Assembly (NCBI GenBank): GCA_003650305.1
Contig: QMOV01000001.1
Location: 33,978 to 97,977 of the forward strand
Direction of reading: 5' to 3'
Length of the DNA: 64,000 nt
From: Bacteroidota bacterium
Lineage (GTDB): Bacteria; Bacteroidota; Bacteroidia; Flavobacteriales; Flavobacteriaceae
This document shows, piece by piece, positions 1 to 10,844 of the stretch. Positions within the stretch are counted from its first letter, which is position 1. Each line of letters opens with the position of its first letter. Under the pieces are notes generated by a model, which saw only the letters and a list, made by a program, of their open reading frames with translations, searched no databases and was not told the origin of the DNA. Position numbers and translations under genes: made by a program.

Positions 1-3000
1 GTCTTATAAAATCTGTATTAAATGAAAAACTTGTAGGTAGTAAATTAAAATTAAAGTCTTTTAATATTTTCCAATATTTCCCTTTAAATAAAGAGTCATT
101 CTTTTTAAATGGTTCAATCTTTATTGGATTAAAATTAAAATTATAATTAGCTCCTACTCTTACAGATTGATCTAAAGCATTTTCGATCTCAAAATCCCGA
201 TGTTCTGTTTGATTAAAGGAATAGTTAAATGTTAAATTCTCAACATCGTAAAATCTTGGTGTTCCTTCTCCTGTTCTTTGTTTTCGAACTCCTATAAAAT
301 TGATGCTTTGTCGTTTTGTATAATCTTCCGATTGTTTTAAAATAGTTTTTCTTTCTGCACTTGTTTGTGCTGCGTCTAAACGATTTTGCAATTTTATATC
401 TTTATATTGTTGGTCGTATTCTGGTGTAATAAGTGCTTCGCTTTGTCCATAATTAAAAGGAATTTGAATTCCCCATTTTTTTGGCAATAACAGTCCAATA
501 TTAATATTTGTTACCACATCGTATTGTTTTACATCTTCTCTACTTCTTTCGTTTGGTCCTTGTTCTAAAGTTCCAAAACCAGCAGTACTTTGCCTTCCTG
601 TTGCACTAATATTCACAAAATCTGCAATATTAGTATCCATACTTACCACAGCTGCCCAACCGCCTTTATTGTCCATATCTGACAGTCGAAGCTCATTAAA
701 CCAAGCTTCAACACAAATATCTATATTGTCTTGCCTAGAATTTTTAATGCCAACCATTAAAACTCTTACATCCCCAAAATTTGGATTTCCTTTAATAGCA
801 ACACGATGTTGACTGATTTGATAAGGAGAGAACTCTGGTACTGGAGCTTCATCCAACACTCCATCTATAACATCGTAAAACGTTGCGTTAACATTACCCA
901 ATGTTCCTGTTGAAATTCCTAAAGATTTTATTTTTTCTAGAACTTCTATTGGAAGATTAATTTCGTTTGCCAAAGGCCATACCTCTCTTGGGTCTTGAGA
1001 ATTACCTCCTGATACTTGTAAAGGCACTTCAATTTGATAGTAATTTTGTGTAAAGTCGTTACCCATTCTAATAAACCCAATAGCTTCGCCATCTGTTAAT
1101 CCTGGAGTGTCTCCTTCTTCGGCATGAATAAACATTCGCAGCTTTTTAAACTGACGCATATCAATATTAATATTTTTAAATACTGCTCTTGAATCTTCTG
1201 CCTCTAACTCACAAGCATTTACTACTAAAGACTGTTCATTTTGTCTAACTATGGTATTATTATTGTTAAACTGTTCTAGCTCAACTCCTGGAGGAATAAC
1301 ATAATTTCCGTCATTTTCTTGTAACCCAATAACACCAACGTTAAATTCTGTACCATCATCGTCAACATTAGGGTCATCACTATCTAGACTCAATTTATAA
1401 CGTCTCCAATCACTTCTTACCAAATCTAAAGTGGCGAAACGCAATACTGTTTTTTCAGAAAAATCTTTTAAAAACAAACGTGTAAAACGAATGGATCTAA
1501 AATCTTTAATGCTTCCTACTGTATTCGTTGGTCCTGTTAATGGAATTCTAAATTGATACCATCTAATGTCTGCAGTATTGCCATTTGGTAAGGTTACGTT
1601 TTCAGTTTTTCTATCTACAATAAATTGGTTATTTACATCACCAAGACTTGTTGGTGTAATATCCATTTCATATTCAAAATAACTATCTATGGTGTTCATG
1701 GTATTGTCACGATTAATATCCTCAACATCTGGCTGTGTTGTAGAACCACGATTGGTATTTGTAAACGTATCTGGCGAATTTCCTTGTTGACCATTATAAA
1801 GCTTATAACGATCAAAAATATTTCCATCTGTATTTAAGAAATAGGTGTAATTATCGTTTGCTGGATCTGCTCCAAATACTGCTCCAAAAATAGAAGTTTC
1901 CTCTGCATCATCGTAACCATCCAGCCCAACATCTTGGTTTGTACGTTCTTGACCCAATGAAGAAAAGGCATAAATTAAAGATTGGTTTTGAGGTACTACA
2001 GTTTGCCAAGACAGAATTTGAGGCAGTAAACTAATATCACCATCTTCTGGCAATCCATTTTCATATTGTTTTTTCCCATCCTTTAATATATCTTCTGAAA
2101 TGTTACCGAGATTAAACGTTAATTTACCTCCAGTATTTGTTAGATTATCCAAAAACGGATCTTGTAGCCAAAACTCAATGTATTCTACATTGGCTTGTTC
2201 AAAATCGGTTGATGTTAATTGTCTTGTAATTCCAGCCCAAGCTGCATTAGGATTTACGCCATTTTGAGAACCTGAACGAAAATTATAAGGTCCTCTTTCG
2301 GTTGGATAATACGCTAAATCTAGTGTAGGAATAATAGTGATTTGTCCTTGTACTAAATCTCTTTGTGGAAAAATTTCATCTATAAAAACACGTCTTGTAT
2401 ATAAATCTGAAACATCATTGTCACTCATTCCTCCTGGTCTTTGGCTACTATAAAAAATAGGATCTACTGTGTACCAATTTAATAGTGCACGATCGTAACC
2501 ATTTTGAATACCATTATCATCCTCATTTGCATCAACTCCAAGTCCTATAGGACGACTAGATAAAAACCATGATTGTGGCGATAAAAGATCTATAGCGTTT
2601 TGAGTGCCTTCAAAATCATCGACATAAGACGTAGATTCACCAGCAAAATCGGATCCTTTTGGTGAGCCTGGAAGTAGGTAAGCAAATTCTCCTCTTACAG
2701 ATAAATTTGAAGGGACATCAGTATCTATATTTGGTAATTTATTCGCTAAACGTGTTAAAAAAGGAACTTCGGTAGAAAAGTTACCATTAATTCCAAAAAT
2801 AGAATTGTTTATAGGTTCTGTTCCTAAATTTGCTTTTTGAGTAATTGGTCTTTCATTTAAGTTCAAGTAAGTTGCGCCTAAAACAAAATTTTCGTTAAAT
2901 TGATGTTCGATATTTAATCCTGTAAAACGCCTAGTTTGTTGACCAAATACTGCATTATTTTCTACAGATACTTGTATAGGTGTATTTGAAGCTTGTAAGG

Positions 3001-5203
3001 CTGGATCTAATATTTGAACAGTTCCAAACTGATAATTTACTGTGTAATCTACACCTTCTATTAAAACTCTTCCTCCAGCAGTTACTTTAACAGAACCTCT
3101 TGGCACATTAAATGCTCCTATAGGAATTCCAGAACCTCCTGAAGATTTATAACGTCCTTTAATTTGAAACTTATTCTTTTCGCCATCTTCTAAAGCTGCT
3201 GTTTTGGTTTCTTTATAAAGTGTTCTATAAACGTATTTTTTTTGATTTGCATTATAATCGGTCGAAACGTTTTCATCTCCTTCATAATTTTCACTAATAT
3301 TTAACCTTAACTTCTCAAATAAATAATTCCCAAATGGTTCTACGTTTGTAAAAATAATTTTTCCGTTTTGTTGAATTACTGTAATGCCAGGAACAAAATC
3401 GAAAAAACCATCACCATTTGTTTGCGGATCGTTATTAAAATTTAACTTGTCTAAGTTAAACACTCTCAATAATGGTGTTTCATCTATCGCATCTTGATTA
3501 GGTGCAGGTGTTGGAAATGGTGTGCCATCTACTGGAGTAATAAAGTTTAGTGGTGAGGTTTCGGTATAGAAAATATTTAATTTAAAATCTTCTTTGCTTA
3601 ATTGAAAAGAGCCTGTGTTATAAATGTTCTTCATCATTAAATCCCAAATCGGTTCATCTACATCTGTAACTGTACTTTTAAGCATTTTAAGCACTAGGCT
3701 TTTAGTATTAATAATTGGGTTTCCAGTATTAATATCTTCGGTTATATTTGTTGCATCAACACCATCGTTTGCAAATTCTCCTACTTGATATACTTGGTCT
3801 CCAACGGTAAACTGAAATGCTACTGCTAAAATTTCATCGTTTTGTAGACGTTGATTTAAAGATATATATCCTAATTGCGTATTTAGGGTATATTCGTTGC
3901 CCTGAATTAATTTTTTTGCACTTTCCAATTTACCATAATCGAATCCCTCGTTTACTCCAGCAACTAAAATTCCTGCTTGTACAGTGGAAACATCTCTTAT
4001 CGCTTCTGTAATTTGTGATCCTGCTCCACCAATGTTTGTTGGATCGTAAGCATTATTAGGGTTATCTGGAAAAGCATTAGGGTTGGGATTTAATATGTTT
4101 ACCGCAGAACCAACAATATTAGTTTCTCCTAAATCTTGAAGTGCTACAATGTTTCTTACATTTTCAGTTTGCGTAGTTCGATTAGTTACCCAAACTTCAA
4201 TTCTTGTAATTTGCAACCCTTGATTATTTATATAAGGGTATGTTTCTAAAGCTTCATCGTACTTCTCTCTAAAATATTGGGATAGGAAAAAATGTCGATT
4301 CTCGTCATAATCTAATCCAAAGAAATCAAATTCTTCAAGAGTGCCTCCGCCTTGAGAAACCACAGTACGTGTTTCAGATTTTTGTTCAGAAAAGACTCCT
4401 GTTATCTTTGTTTTTCCAAATTGAAATTGGGTTTTTACTCCAAAAAGGCTTTGTGCTCCAGAAATTAAAGAACTGTTTAGCGGCATACTTACATTACCTA
4501 CTTCAATTTTTTGAAGAATATCATCTTCGGTTGGTGTGTATTCTAGCTTAAATAAATTTTGAAAATCGAATGTTGATTGGGTGTCGTAATTAGTTGTAAT
4601 TTGTAAACGTGTACCTACTTTACCTAACAAACTTAAACTGATTCGCTGATCGAAATCGAAAGTAAAATTATTTCTGTTTCTTGGTGAAAATGACGGATTG
4701 TCTTGTTTGGTGAATAAAACACCTAAATCCATTTCTACCGATCCTTGAGGTATAACTTCAATAGTATTGCCTCCAAAAATACTTTCAAAAAAATTGGAGT
4801 TTACATAGAGTTCTGGGATAAGATTTTTTTGTAATTCTTCCGATCCTTCTTTTTTTCCATCAAAAGCATCAATTTTTTGTTTATAATAATTTCTTAAATT
4901 TTCTTGAGCAAGTAACTTATAATATTCGGCTGGCGACAATATTAATGGATAGTTAATATTAAAATTTCCTATGCTTTCTGTATATATATATCTATCAGTT
5001 TTTGGGTCGTAAGTATATTTTGATACTATACTGTTTGGATTAGGCATTAACAAGTTACTAAAAGAAAATCCTGTACTTGTTGAATCTTTTACAGTTGCAT
5101 TTGGTGTTTGTTGTGCAAAAATTATCACACAAGAAAACAACATAAGACAAGTAAGCACATATTGTATGGCAGATTTATAAAATGTGTGATTGGTAGTCTT
5201 CAA
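1..5203 (-). CDS. sprA: SprA, T9SS outer-membrane translocon/gliding protein (partial)
   Basis: SprA is the giant outer-membrane barrel through which type IX secretion substrates leave the cell; in gliding flavobacteria it is needed to export the adhesins SprB and RemA. The reading frame is open from the start near 5203 to base 1, about 1734 codons; the family is usually about 2400 residues, so the C-terminal third lies outside the window. I chose the TTG at 5203-5201 because it gives a good signal peptide (MKTTNHTFYKS, hydrophobic stretch, cleavage near FAQQ) and begins 6 bases after the ruvA stop. The next ATG, at 5145, would remove the charged N-region. Long beta-rich stretches and many Asn/Asp/Gly turns fit a barrel. 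It probably shares a transcript with ruvA. SprA is recognised from whole-protein similarity. Confidence 0.93.
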   Translation of the reverse strand, partial: MKTTNHTFYKSAIQYVLTCLMLFSCVIIFAQQTPNATVKDSTSTGFSFSNLLMPNPNSIVSKYTYDPKTDRYIYTESIGNFNINYPLILSPAEYYKLLAQENLRNYYKQKIDAFDGKKEGSEELQKNLIPELYVNSNFFESIFGGNTIEVIPQGSVEMDLGVLFTKQDNPSFSPRNRNNFTFDFDQRISLSLLGKVGTRLQITTNYDTQSTFDFQNLFKLEYTPTEDDILQKIEVGNVSMPLNSSLISGAQSLFGVKTQFQFGKTKITGVFSEQKSETRTVVSQGGGTLEEFDFFGLDYDENRHFFLSQYFREKYDEALETYPYINNQGLQITRIEVWVTNRTTQTENVRNIVALQDLGETNIVGSAVNILNPNPNAFPDNPNNAYDPTNIGGAGSQITEAIRDVSTVQAGILVAGVNEGFDYGKLESAKKLIQGNEYTLNTQLGYISLNQRLQNDEILAVAFQFTVGDQVYQVGEFANDGVDATNITEDINTGNPIINTKSLVLKMLKSTVTDVDEPIWDLMMKNIYNTGSFQLSKEDFKLNIFYTETSPLNFITPVDGTPFPTPAPNQDAIDETPLLRVFNLDKLNFNNDPQTNGDGFFDFVPGITVIQQNGKIIFTNVEPFGNYLFEKLRLNISENYEGDENVSTDYNANQKKYVYRTLYKETKTAALEDGEKNKFQIKGRYKSSGGSGIPIGAFNVPRGSVKVTAGGRVLIEGVDYTVNYQFGTVQILDPALQASNTPIQVSVENNAVFGQQTRRFTGLNIEHQFNENFVLGATYLNLNERPITQKANLGTEPINNSIFGINGNFSTEVPFLTRLANKLPNIDTDVPSNLSVRGEFAYLLPGSPKGSDFAGESTSYVDDFEGTQNAIDLLSPQSWFLSSRPIGLGVDANEDDNGIQNGYDRALLNWYTVDPIFYSSQRPGGMSDNDVSDLYTRRVFIDEIFPQRDLVQGQITIIPTLDLAYYPTERGPYNFRSGSQNGVNPNAAWAGITRQLTSTDFEQANVEYIEFWLQDPFLDNLTNTGGKLTFNLGNISEDILKDGKKQYENGLPEDGDISLLPQILSWQTVVPQNQSLIYAFSSLGQERTNQDVGLDGYDDAEETSIFGAVFGADPANDNYTYFLNTDGNIFDRYKLYNGQQGNSPDTFTNTNRGSTTQPDVEDINRDNTMNTIDSYFEYEMDITPTSLGDVNNQFIVDRKTENVTLPNGNTADIRWYQFRIPLTGPTNTVGSIKDFRSIRFTRLFLKDFSEKTVLRFATLDLVRSDWRRYKLSLDSDDPNVDDDGTEFNVGVIGLQENDGNYVIPPGVELEQFNNNNTIVRQNEQSLVVNACELEAEDSRAVFKNINIDMRQFKKLRMFIHAEEGDTPGLTDGEAIGFIRMGNDFTQNYYQIEVPLQVSGGNSQDPREVWPLANEINLPIEVLEKIKSLGISTGTLGNVNATFYDVIDGVLDEAPVPEFSPYQISQHRVAIKGNPNFGDVRVLMVGIKNSRQDNIDICVEAWFNELRLSDMDNKGGWAAVVSMDTNIADFVNISATGRQSTAGFGTLEQGPNERSREDVKQYDVVTNINIGLLLPKKWGIQIPFNYGQSEALITPEYDQQYKDIKLQNRLDAAQTSAERKTILKQSEDYTKRQSINFIGVRKQRTGEGTPRFYDVENLTFNYSFNQTEHRDFEIENALDQSVRVGANYNFNFNPIKIEPFKKNDSLFKGKYWKILKDFNFNLLPTSFSFNTDFIR

Positions 5204-5209
5204 TATTAA

Positions 5210-5791
5210 TTATAATTTTTTTAAAGCTTCTTTTATTATAGTTTCAACATTAGCGTCCTGATTTGCAGCAATTATTTTATCTACAACGTGATCGGATTGT
5301 TTCTTAGTAAAGCCAAGAACTTCTAAAGCAGATAACGCTTCTTCTTTATTAGTATTGCTCTGCGAAATTGAACCTTCATCTATATCGTAAATCTTTAAAA
5401 CTTTATCTTTTAATTCTATTATTACACGTTGCGCTGTTTTTAATCCAATTCCTTTTACAGATTGTATTAATGCAACGTCTTCTATAGCAATACCTTCTCT
5501 AACTTGTTTAGGAGTTAAAGAAGATAACATAGTGCGTGCAATATTAGTTCCTATGCCACTAACAGAAATCAGCAAACGAAAAATTTCTCTTTCCGAAATT
5601 GAAGAGAAGCCATATAATGTATGAGAATCTTCCTTTACGTGCAAATGCGTATAAAGTCGTAAATTTTCTTGATTAGAAATTTGAGAATATGTATGCAAAG
5701 AAATGTTTAAATAATAACCAACTCCATTACAATCTATCACAACATTTGTAGGATTTTTTTCTGTGAGCTTTCCTTGTATATGAGTAATCAT
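5210..5791 (-). CDS. ruvA: Holliday junction DNA helicase subunit RuvA
   Basis: RuvA binds four-way Holliday junctions as a tetramer and loads the RuvB motor for branch migration in recombination repair. At 193 residues it has the family's usual length. It shows the N-terminal OB-fold (start MITHIQGKL), two helix-hairpin-helix segments (GIGTNIARTM near residue 79 and VKGIGLKTAQRVI near 113) and the small C-terminal domain III that contacts RuvB (ALSALEVLGFTKKQ). ruvB is not adjacent but lies about 4 kb upstream on the same strand. sprA follows within 6 bases, so the two are probably co-transcribed. A TACATTTG box precedes it at 5814-5821. Confidence 0.96.
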   Translation of the reverse strand: MITHIQGKLTEKNPTNVVIDCNGVGYYLNISLHTYSQISNQENLRLYTHLHVKEDSHTLYGFSSISEREIFRLLISVSGIGTNIARTMLSSLTPKQVREGIAIEDVALIQSVKGIGLKTAQRVIIELKDKVLKIYDIDEGSISQSNTNKEEALSALEVLGFTKKQSDHVVDKIIAANQDANVETIIKEALKKL

Positions 5792-6121
5792 TAATAGCGT
5801 TTTGTTATCGTCTCAAATGTAATAAAATTATTATACATAATTATACCTATTAAACATGAAAATAGTGAGGTAATTAAAGGGTGTTTATTATTCTAAACCT
5901 ATTGTTCTATTTAAGATACTAGACCGCTTCGCTTTCAGAACAAAAAATAAAGACTGAATTGTATTTAATTGACAATCATTTCAGTTTTTTAATTTATTTT
6001 TTCAGAACAAATATAATTTCTAAAATAGAAAAGCAAGATGTACAGAATGTAATACTTTCTGTAAGCTGTAGTATCATTATCAATAATGAGTATTCTAACT
6101 TTATTAATCGAAAACTAATGT
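5792..6121. other. Intergenic region between maeB and ruvA
   Basis: About 330 bases without a convincing gene; a short plus-strand frame here runs into the maeB 3' end and resembles no known protein. On the minus strand it holds a likely ruvA promoter (-7 element TACATTTG, read from 5821 to 5814). An imperfect inverted repeat, ACTGAA at 5953 pairing with TTCAGT near 5980, is followed on the minus strand by an A/T-rich run and could be a weak maeB terminator. Confidence 0.4.
5814..5821 (-). promoter_or_regulatory. Putative -7 promoter element of ruvA-sprA
   Basis: TACATTTG on the minus strand matches the Bacteroidota -7 consensus TAnnTTTG and lies about 23 bases before the ruvA start. No clear -33 TTTG is present, so this rests on one element plus position. 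Confidence 0.4.
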
Positions 6122-8401
6122 TTATTTTTCTCTTTTCTGTTTCTTTTGTGCGTCGATTACAGCAATGGCTGTCATGTTTACAATTTCATCTACACTAGCG
6201 TCTAATTGCAAAATATGAACAGGTTTTTTCATTCCCATCATAATTGGACCAATATTTTCGGATTGGTTGAGTTCTTTAAGAAGTTTGTATGTAATATTTG
6301 CCGCATCTAAATTAGGAAATATAAGCGTGTTTACTTTTTTATCGGCTAGTTTAGAAAATGGAAAACGCTCTCGACGCATTTTTCTATTTAAAGCAAAATC
6401 TGTTTGCAACTCACCATCTACAATTAGGTTTGGTGAATAACGATGTAAATAGGATACTGCATCTCTAACTTTTGAAGCCTTTTCATTGCCTGATGATCCA
6501 AAATTAGAATACGATATCATTGCTACAATAGGCTCAATTCCAAACATCTTTACAGTTGTAGCTGTCATTTGAGCTATTTTTGCCAAATCTTTTGCTGTTG
6601 GGTCTATATTAATTGAAGTATCACTTAAAAACAGAGGTCCGCTTTGAGTCATTAAAACGTTTGTTGTTGCAATTCTTGTAGCTCCTTTTTCTAGGCCTAT
6701 TAATTCTAACATTGGTTTTACAACTGATGGATAATTTCTAGAATAACCAGAAATTAAAGCGTCTGCATCACCTTCATTAACCATCATTGCAGCATAATAG
6801 TTGCGTTCTCTCAATAACTTTCTAGCAGAATGCTGTGTAATACCCCGTCTTTTACGTTGTTTCCAATATATCTCTGCGTAATCATTTTTATGCTCTTTTT
6901 CAGCATCGCTTTTAGGATCAATTATAGTTACTTCAGCATCAAATTCTAGTTCTTTTTTTAAGTTTTCAATTTTCTCTCGCCGACCTAATAATATAGGAAT
7001 TGCAATACCTTCTTCATAAACTATTTGAGCAGCTTTTAAAACTTGTAATTGATCTGCTTCTGCAAAAACTACACGTTTAGGTTCTAACTTAGCTCTGTTA
7101 TGCAATAGCCTAACTAACTTATTATCGCTTCCTAACCTCTCAAGAAGTGACTCTTCATATTCCTTCCAATCTTCAATTGGTTCTTTAGCAACACCACTAT
7201 CCATAGCTGCTTTAGCTACTGCTAGAGGCACAACAGCTATTAGTCTAGGATCGAAAGGTTTAGGTATAATATAATCTTTCCCAAAAGTTAGTCTTGTTTC
7301 TCTATAGGCAACATTTACTTGCTCTGGAACAGGCTCTTTTGCTAAATTTGAAAGTGCTATTACAGCAGCTTTTTTCATAGCTTCATTAATTCCTGTTGCA
7401 CGAACATCAAGAGCTCCTCTAAAAATAAACGGAAATCCTAAAACATTATTTACTTGGTTTGGATGATCACTACGACCAGTTGCCATAATTATATCATCGC
7501 GAGTATCGATCGCAAGTTGGTATGGAATTTCTGGATCTGGATTAGCCATGGCAAAAACAATTGAATCTTTAGCCATTGCTTTTATCATTTTAGGAGTTAC
7601 TATGTTTGCAATTGATAGACCAATAAACACATCGGCATCTTTCATTGCTTCATCTAGCGTACTAATTTTTCTATCTGTTGCAAATTCGGCTTTTTGTGAG
7701 CTTAAGTTTTCTCGATCTTTTCTAATTACACCTTTACTGTCTAACATCACAATATTATCTTTCTTTGCTCCAAAAGATTTATATAATCGTGTGCATGAAA
7801 TGGCTGCTGCTCCAGCTCCACTTACTACTATTTTTACATCTTCAATCTTTTTTTCTGAAATCTCTAAAGCATTTAACAATGCTGCTGCCGATATTATTGC
7901 TGTGCCATGTTGGTCGTCGTGCATGACAGGAATATCCAGTTCTTCTTTTAACCTTCTTTCAATTTCAAAAGCTTCAGGAGCTTTAATATCTTCTAAATTA
8001 ATTCCTCCAAAAGTTGGTGCAATATGTTTTACTGTTTGAACAAATTCTTCAATATTTTCAGTATCTATTTCAATATCAAAAACATCTATATCTGCAAAAA
8101 TTTTGAATAATAATCCTTTCCCTTCCATTACAGGTTTAGAGGCTTCAGGACCAATATTGCCAAGCCCTAAAACTGCTGTTCCGTTAGAAATTACAGCAAC
8201 CAAATTACCTTTTGCAGTATATTTATAAGCATTGCTTTTATCTTTTTCGATTTCCAGACAAGGTTCTGCTACTCCTGGAGAATATGCTAAAGACAAATCT
8301 CTTTGCGTTGCATATTTTTTTGTTGGTACGACTTTAATTTTCCCTGGAGTTGGTTTGGCGTGATAGTTTAGGGCTTCGAGACGTTTACTTTGCTTACTCA
8401 T
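6122..8401 (-). CDS. maeB: NADP-dependent malic enzyme with phosphotransacetylase-like domain
   Basis: This enzyme oxidatively decarboxylates malate to pyruvate and links the TCA cycle to NADPH supply. At 759 residues it is the long MaeB type. It has an N-terminal malic domain ([11 protein letters not shown] near 41, then [12 protein letters not shown]), a Rossmann segment ([12 protein letters not shown] near 195; MANPDPEIP), and from about residue 430 a phosphate acetyl/butyryltransferase-like domain ([31 protein letters not shown]). In MaeB enzymes that domain is generally thought to act in regulation by acetyl-CoA rather than in catalysis; this is family knowledge. It is transcribed alone, with a TACATTTG element just upstream. 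Confidence 0.94.
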   Translation of the reverse strand: MSKQSKRLEALNYHAKPTPGKIKVVPTKKYATQRDLSLAYSPGVAEPCLEIEKDKSNAYKYTAKGNLVAVISNGTAVLGLGNIGPEASKPVMEGKGLLFKIFADIDVFDIEIDTENIEEFVQTVKHIAPTFGGINLEDIKAPEAFEIERRLKEELDIPVMHDDQHGTAIISAAALLNALEISEKKIEDVKIVVSGAGAAAISCTRLYKSFGAKKDNIVMLDSKGVIRKDRENLSSQKAEFATDRKISTLDEAMKDADVFIGLSIANIVTPKMIKAMAKDSIVFAMANPDPEIPYQLAIDTRDDIIMATGRSDHPNQVNNVLGFPFIFRGALDVRATGINEAMKKAAVIALSNLAKEPVPEQVNVAYRETRLTFGKDYIIPKPFDPRLIAVVPLAVAKAAMDSGVAKEPIEDWKEYEESLLERLGSDNKLVRLLHNRAKLEPKRVVFAEADQLQVLKAAQIVYEEGIAIPILLGRREKIENLKKELEFDAEVTIIDPKSDAEKEHKNDYAEIYWKQRKRRGITQHSARKLLRERNYYAAMMVNEGDADALISGYSRNYPSVVKPMLELIGLEKGATRIATTNVLMTQSGPLFLSDTSINIDPTAKDLAKIAQMTATTVKMFGIEPIVAMISYSNFGSSGNEKASKVRDAVSYLHRYSPNLIVDGELQTDFALNRKMRRERFPFSKLADKKVNTLIFPNLDAANITYKLLKELNQSENIGPIMMGMKKPVHILQLDASVDEIVNMTAIAVIDAQKKQKREK

Positions 8402-8656
8402 AAAACTGGATTAATATGAATTTACAAATGTAAGTGTTTTAAGAGAATGGAGAATAGAAAAAAGAAAATAGACTTAATTATTCTGTGTCTAAAGTTAAAA
8501 GTATTTAAAGTGAATGCTCTTTAACTAAAATTAAACTTTAGAATTTCTTTATTATTTTTTAGTTAGCTCAACTTGATTGGACACACCGAATAATCTGTTA
8601 GTGTCTGGATTTTTTCATAATTGAATATCTTTAAGTACTAATTAGTTACATAAATT
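8402..8656. other. Intergenic region between queG and maeB
   Basis: About 255 bases. It contains the maeB -7 element near the maeB end and an interrupted inverted repeat (GACAC at about 8580 with GTGTC at about 8602) without a U-run. No small gene was found in any frame. Confidence 0.4.
8425..8432 (-). promoter_or_regulatory. Putative -7 promoter element of maeB
   Basis: TACATTTG on the minus strand, 23 bases before the maeB ATG, fits the TAnnTTTG consensus. It is the same octamer at the same distance as before ruvA. The -33 element is not evident. Confidence 0.45.
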
Positions 8657-9580
8657 TCAACTTTTCAAAAATTCAATATTTCTCCTTAATCCCGAAAATT
8701 TAGTCCGTTTTACTGCTGAATCTTTAAATAGTTTTTTGAATATATCTTCGGTAATTTCTTCCCAATCTTTTTTCGTCATTGAAAGTAACTCTGGATGCGG
8801 ATTAAAAAGTGGTTCCTGATGTGGTTTTGAAAAACGATTCCAAGGGCAAACGTCCTGACATATATCGCAACCAAACATCCAATCGTCAAATTGTCCTTTA
8901 AATTCTGTTGGAATATTGTCTTTTAGTTCTATTGTAAAATATGAAATACATTTGCTGCCATCTACCACATAAGGTTCAGTTATTGCTTGTGTTGGGCATG
9001 CTTCTATACAGGCTGTACATGTCCCACAATGGTCTGTTACAGTCATATCATATTCTAGTTCTAAATCAATAATTAATTCTGCAATAAAATAAAATGAGCC
9101 TACTTGCTCAGTTAATAAATTACTATGCTTCCCGATCCATCCTAAACCTGATTTTGCTGCCCAAGCTTTATCAAGAACTGGAGCAGAATCTACAAAAGCT
9201 CTTCCATACACCTCACCAATTTCATCTTGAATGAATTGCAATAATTGTTTGAGTTTATCTTTAATTACAAAATGATAATCGATTCCGTAAGCGTATTTTG
9301 ACAATTTAAAACTGTTTATATTTTGCTCTTCTTGTGGATAATAATTTAATAATAAGGAAATAACGCTTTTTGAATCCTGTACCAATTTTGTTGGATCTAA
9401 ACGTTTGTCGAAATGATTTTCCATATACTGCATTTTGCCATGCATATTATGGTTTAACCAGTTTTCCAAACGTGGTGCTTCTTCCTCTAAAAAGGCTGCT
9501 TTACTAATGCCACAAGACAAAAAACCGAGGCGTTTGGCTTCGGTTTTTATGAGATTGGTATGATTTTGATTGGAGATCAT
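8657..9580 (-). CDS. queG: Epoxyqueuosine reductase QueG
   Basis: QueG is the cobalamin-dependent iron-sulfur enzyme that reduces epoxyqueuosine to queuosine in the tRNA anticodon wobble position. At 307 residues it is the short form, without the C-terminal HEAT-repeat extension of the E. coli protein. Visible are the central motif [20 protein letters not shown] with the conserved Asp and Lys, and two ferredoxin-like cluster motifs, [12 protein letters not shown] and [10 protein letters not shown] dispersed palindrome and about 40 bases separate it from ruvB upstream, so co-transcription is likely. The ATG at 9580 gives the expected N-terminus. Confidence 0.94.
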   Translation of the reverse strand: MISNQNHTNLIKTEAKRLGFLSCGISKAAFLEEEAPRLENWLNHNMHGKMQYMENHFDKRLDPTKLVQDSKSVISLLLNYYPQEEQNINSFKLSKYAYGIDYHFVIKDKLKQLLQFIQDEIGEVYGRAFVDSAPVLDKAWAAKSGLGWIGKHSNLLTEQVGSFYFIAELIIDLELEYDMTVTDHCGTCTACIEACPTQAITEPYVVDGSKCISYFTIELKDNIPTEFKGQFDDWMFGCDICQDVCPWNRFSKPHQEPLFNPHPELLSMTKKDWEEITEDIFKKLFKDSAVKRTKFSGLRRNIEFLKS

Positions 9581-9589
9581 ATTAATGAA

Positions 9590-9609
9590 ATTCCTGCCTT
9601 CGCAGGAAT
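9590..9609. repeat. Dispersed palindromic repeat (ATTCCTGC-CTTC-GCAGGAAT)
   Basis: A perfect 8-bp stem with a CTTC loop sits between ruvB and queG. An identical 20-mer occurs at 10822-10841 and a degenerate relative at 10648-10668. It resembles the short intergenic palindromes common in this phylum. It has no U-run and so is not a classical terminator. Confidence 0.8.
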
Positions 9610-9620
9610 GACAAATGAAA

Positions 9621-10649
9621 CTAAAACAATCCGCCTTGGGTTGCTCCTTTAGTTCTTCCTAAGTGTTTGTAAGCTAGTTCTGTGACTTCTCTTCCGCGAG
9701 GTGTTCGCATAATAAAGCCTTGCTGAATTAAAAAAGGTTCGTAAACTTCTTCAATGGTTTCTACACTTTCGCTTACTGCAGTTGCAATGGTTGTAATACC
9801 AACAGGACCGCCTTTAAACTTATCGATAATAGTTGTTAAGATTTTATTATCCATTTCATCCAAACCATGAGCATCTACATTTAGAGCTTCGAGAGCAAAC
9901 TTGGCTATTTTAATATCTATATTCCCATCGCCTTTTATTTGTGCAAAATCACGAACTCGACGTAACAATGCATTAGAAATTCTAGGTGTACCTCTACTTC
10001 TTCCTGCAATTTCAATCGCTGCTTCTATAGAAATAGGGACTTCCAAAATATGTGCGCTACGTTGTACTATTGATGTTAATATTTCGGTATTATAATATTG
10101 TAATCTGCTTGTAATCCCGAAACGCGCTCTCATAGGTGCTGTAAGTAATCCCGAACGCGTTGTTGCACCAACTAAAGTAAATGGGTTTAAGTTGATTTGT
10201 ACCGTTCTGGCATTTGGTCCAGACTCAATCATTATATCGATTTTGTAGTCTTCCATAGCCGAATATAAATACTCTTCTACAATTGGACTTAAACGATGTA
10301 TTTCATCTATAAACAACACATCTCGTTCTTCAAGATTTGTAAGTAATCCTGCCAAATCTCCCGGTTTATCTATAACAGGTCCAGAAGTTACTTTAATTCC
10401 AACGTTTAACTCATTAGCCAAAATATGTGCCAAAGTAGTTTTACCTAATCCTGGTGGACCATGAAATAAAGTATGGTCTAAAGCATCACCTCTTAAGTTT
10501 GATGCTTCAACAAATATTTTTAAGTTTTCTAAAATCTGATCTTGACCAGCAAAATCATCGAAAGAAAGTGGTCTTAATGCTCTTTCTATTTCGTTTTCTT
10601 CTGGAGAAATATTTTCGCTTGAAGGATTAAGATTTTCGTTCATACTCAT
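9621..10649 (-). CDS. ruvB: Holliday junction DNA helicase RuvB
   Basis: RuvB is the AAA+ hexameric motor that, together with RuvA, drives branch migration of Holliday junctions. At 342 residues it shows Walker A ([12 protein letters not shown]), Walker B ([10 protein letters not shown]), sensor 1 ([11 protein letters not shown]), the arginine-finger region (APMRARFGI) and the C-terminal winged helix ([17 protein letters not shown]). The first ATG, at 10649, overlaps an imperfect palindrome; a second ATG two codons in is an equally possible start. It is followed by queG and separated from the upstream ctaD operon by a strong terminator. Confidence 0.96.
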   Translation of the reverse strand: MSMNENLNPSSENISPEENEIERALRPLSFDDFAGQDQILENLKIFVEASNLRGDALDHTLFHGPPGLGKTTLAHILANELNVGIKVTSGPVIDKPGDLAGLLTNLEERDVLFIDEIHRLSPIVEEYLYSAMEDYKIDIMIESGPNARTVQINLNPFTLVGATTRSGLLTAPMRARFGITSRLQYYNTEILTSIVQRSAHILEVPISIEAAIEIAGRSRGTPRISNALLRRVRDFAQIKGDGNIDIKIAKFALEALNVDAHGLDEMDNKILTTIIDKFKGGPVGITTIATAVSESVETIEEVYEPFLIQQGFIMRTPRGREVTELAYKHLGRTKGATQGGLF

Positions 10650-10668
10650 TCCCCACGAAAGTGGGAAT
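10648..10668. repeat. Degenerate palindromic repeat at the ruvB start
   Basis: ATTCCCCAC-GAAA-GTGGGAAT forms an 8-bp stem with one bulged C. It has the same ATTCC...GGAAT frame as the copies at 9590 and 10822. It overlaps the first two bases of the ruvB start codon, so on mRNA it could sequester the start. Confidence 0.6.
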
Positions 10669-10762
10669 CCCGTTTAATTAGTTCTTTTATTTTAATTGCA
10701 TTTAATTATATAAGATTTCCACCTTTGCGGAAAAGATAAAAAGCTACTCATCAAATATAAAC

Positions 10763-10807
10763 AAAAAGCCTTTCTAATCCCGATAGTTATCGGGAGAAAG
10801 GCTTTTT
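10763..10807 (-). terminator. Nested-hairpin terminator of the act-cta operon
   Basis: A perfect 13-bp stem (AAAAAGCCTTTCT with AGAAAGGCTTTTT) encloses a second perfect hairpin, CCCGATA-GT-TATCGGG, at 10779-10794. Read on the minus strand it ends in TTTTTG, then TTT, directly after ctaD, so it would end the respiratory operon before ruvB. The symmetrical A and T runs would let it act in both directions. Confidence 0.85.
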
Positions 10808-10821
10808 ATATCGATTTTGAG

Positions 10822-10841
10822 ATTCCTGCCTTCGCAGGAAT
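10822..10841. repeat. Dispersed palindromic repeat, second copy
   Basis: An identical copy of the 20-base palindrome at 9590-9609, in the same orientation, 3 bases from the ctaD stop codon. Confidence 0.8.
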
Positions 10842-10844
10842 TTA

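Noticed and set aside
5959..6198. 79-codon plus-strand frame between maeB and ruvA
   Set aside because: Overlaps the maeB 3' end, Phe/Ile-rich translation typical of AT-rich noncoding DNA.
7548..8039. 163-codon open frame on the plus strand inside maeB
   Set aside because: It lies antisense to the clearly conserved NAD-binding part of maeB and its translation resembles no protein; a shadow of codon use.
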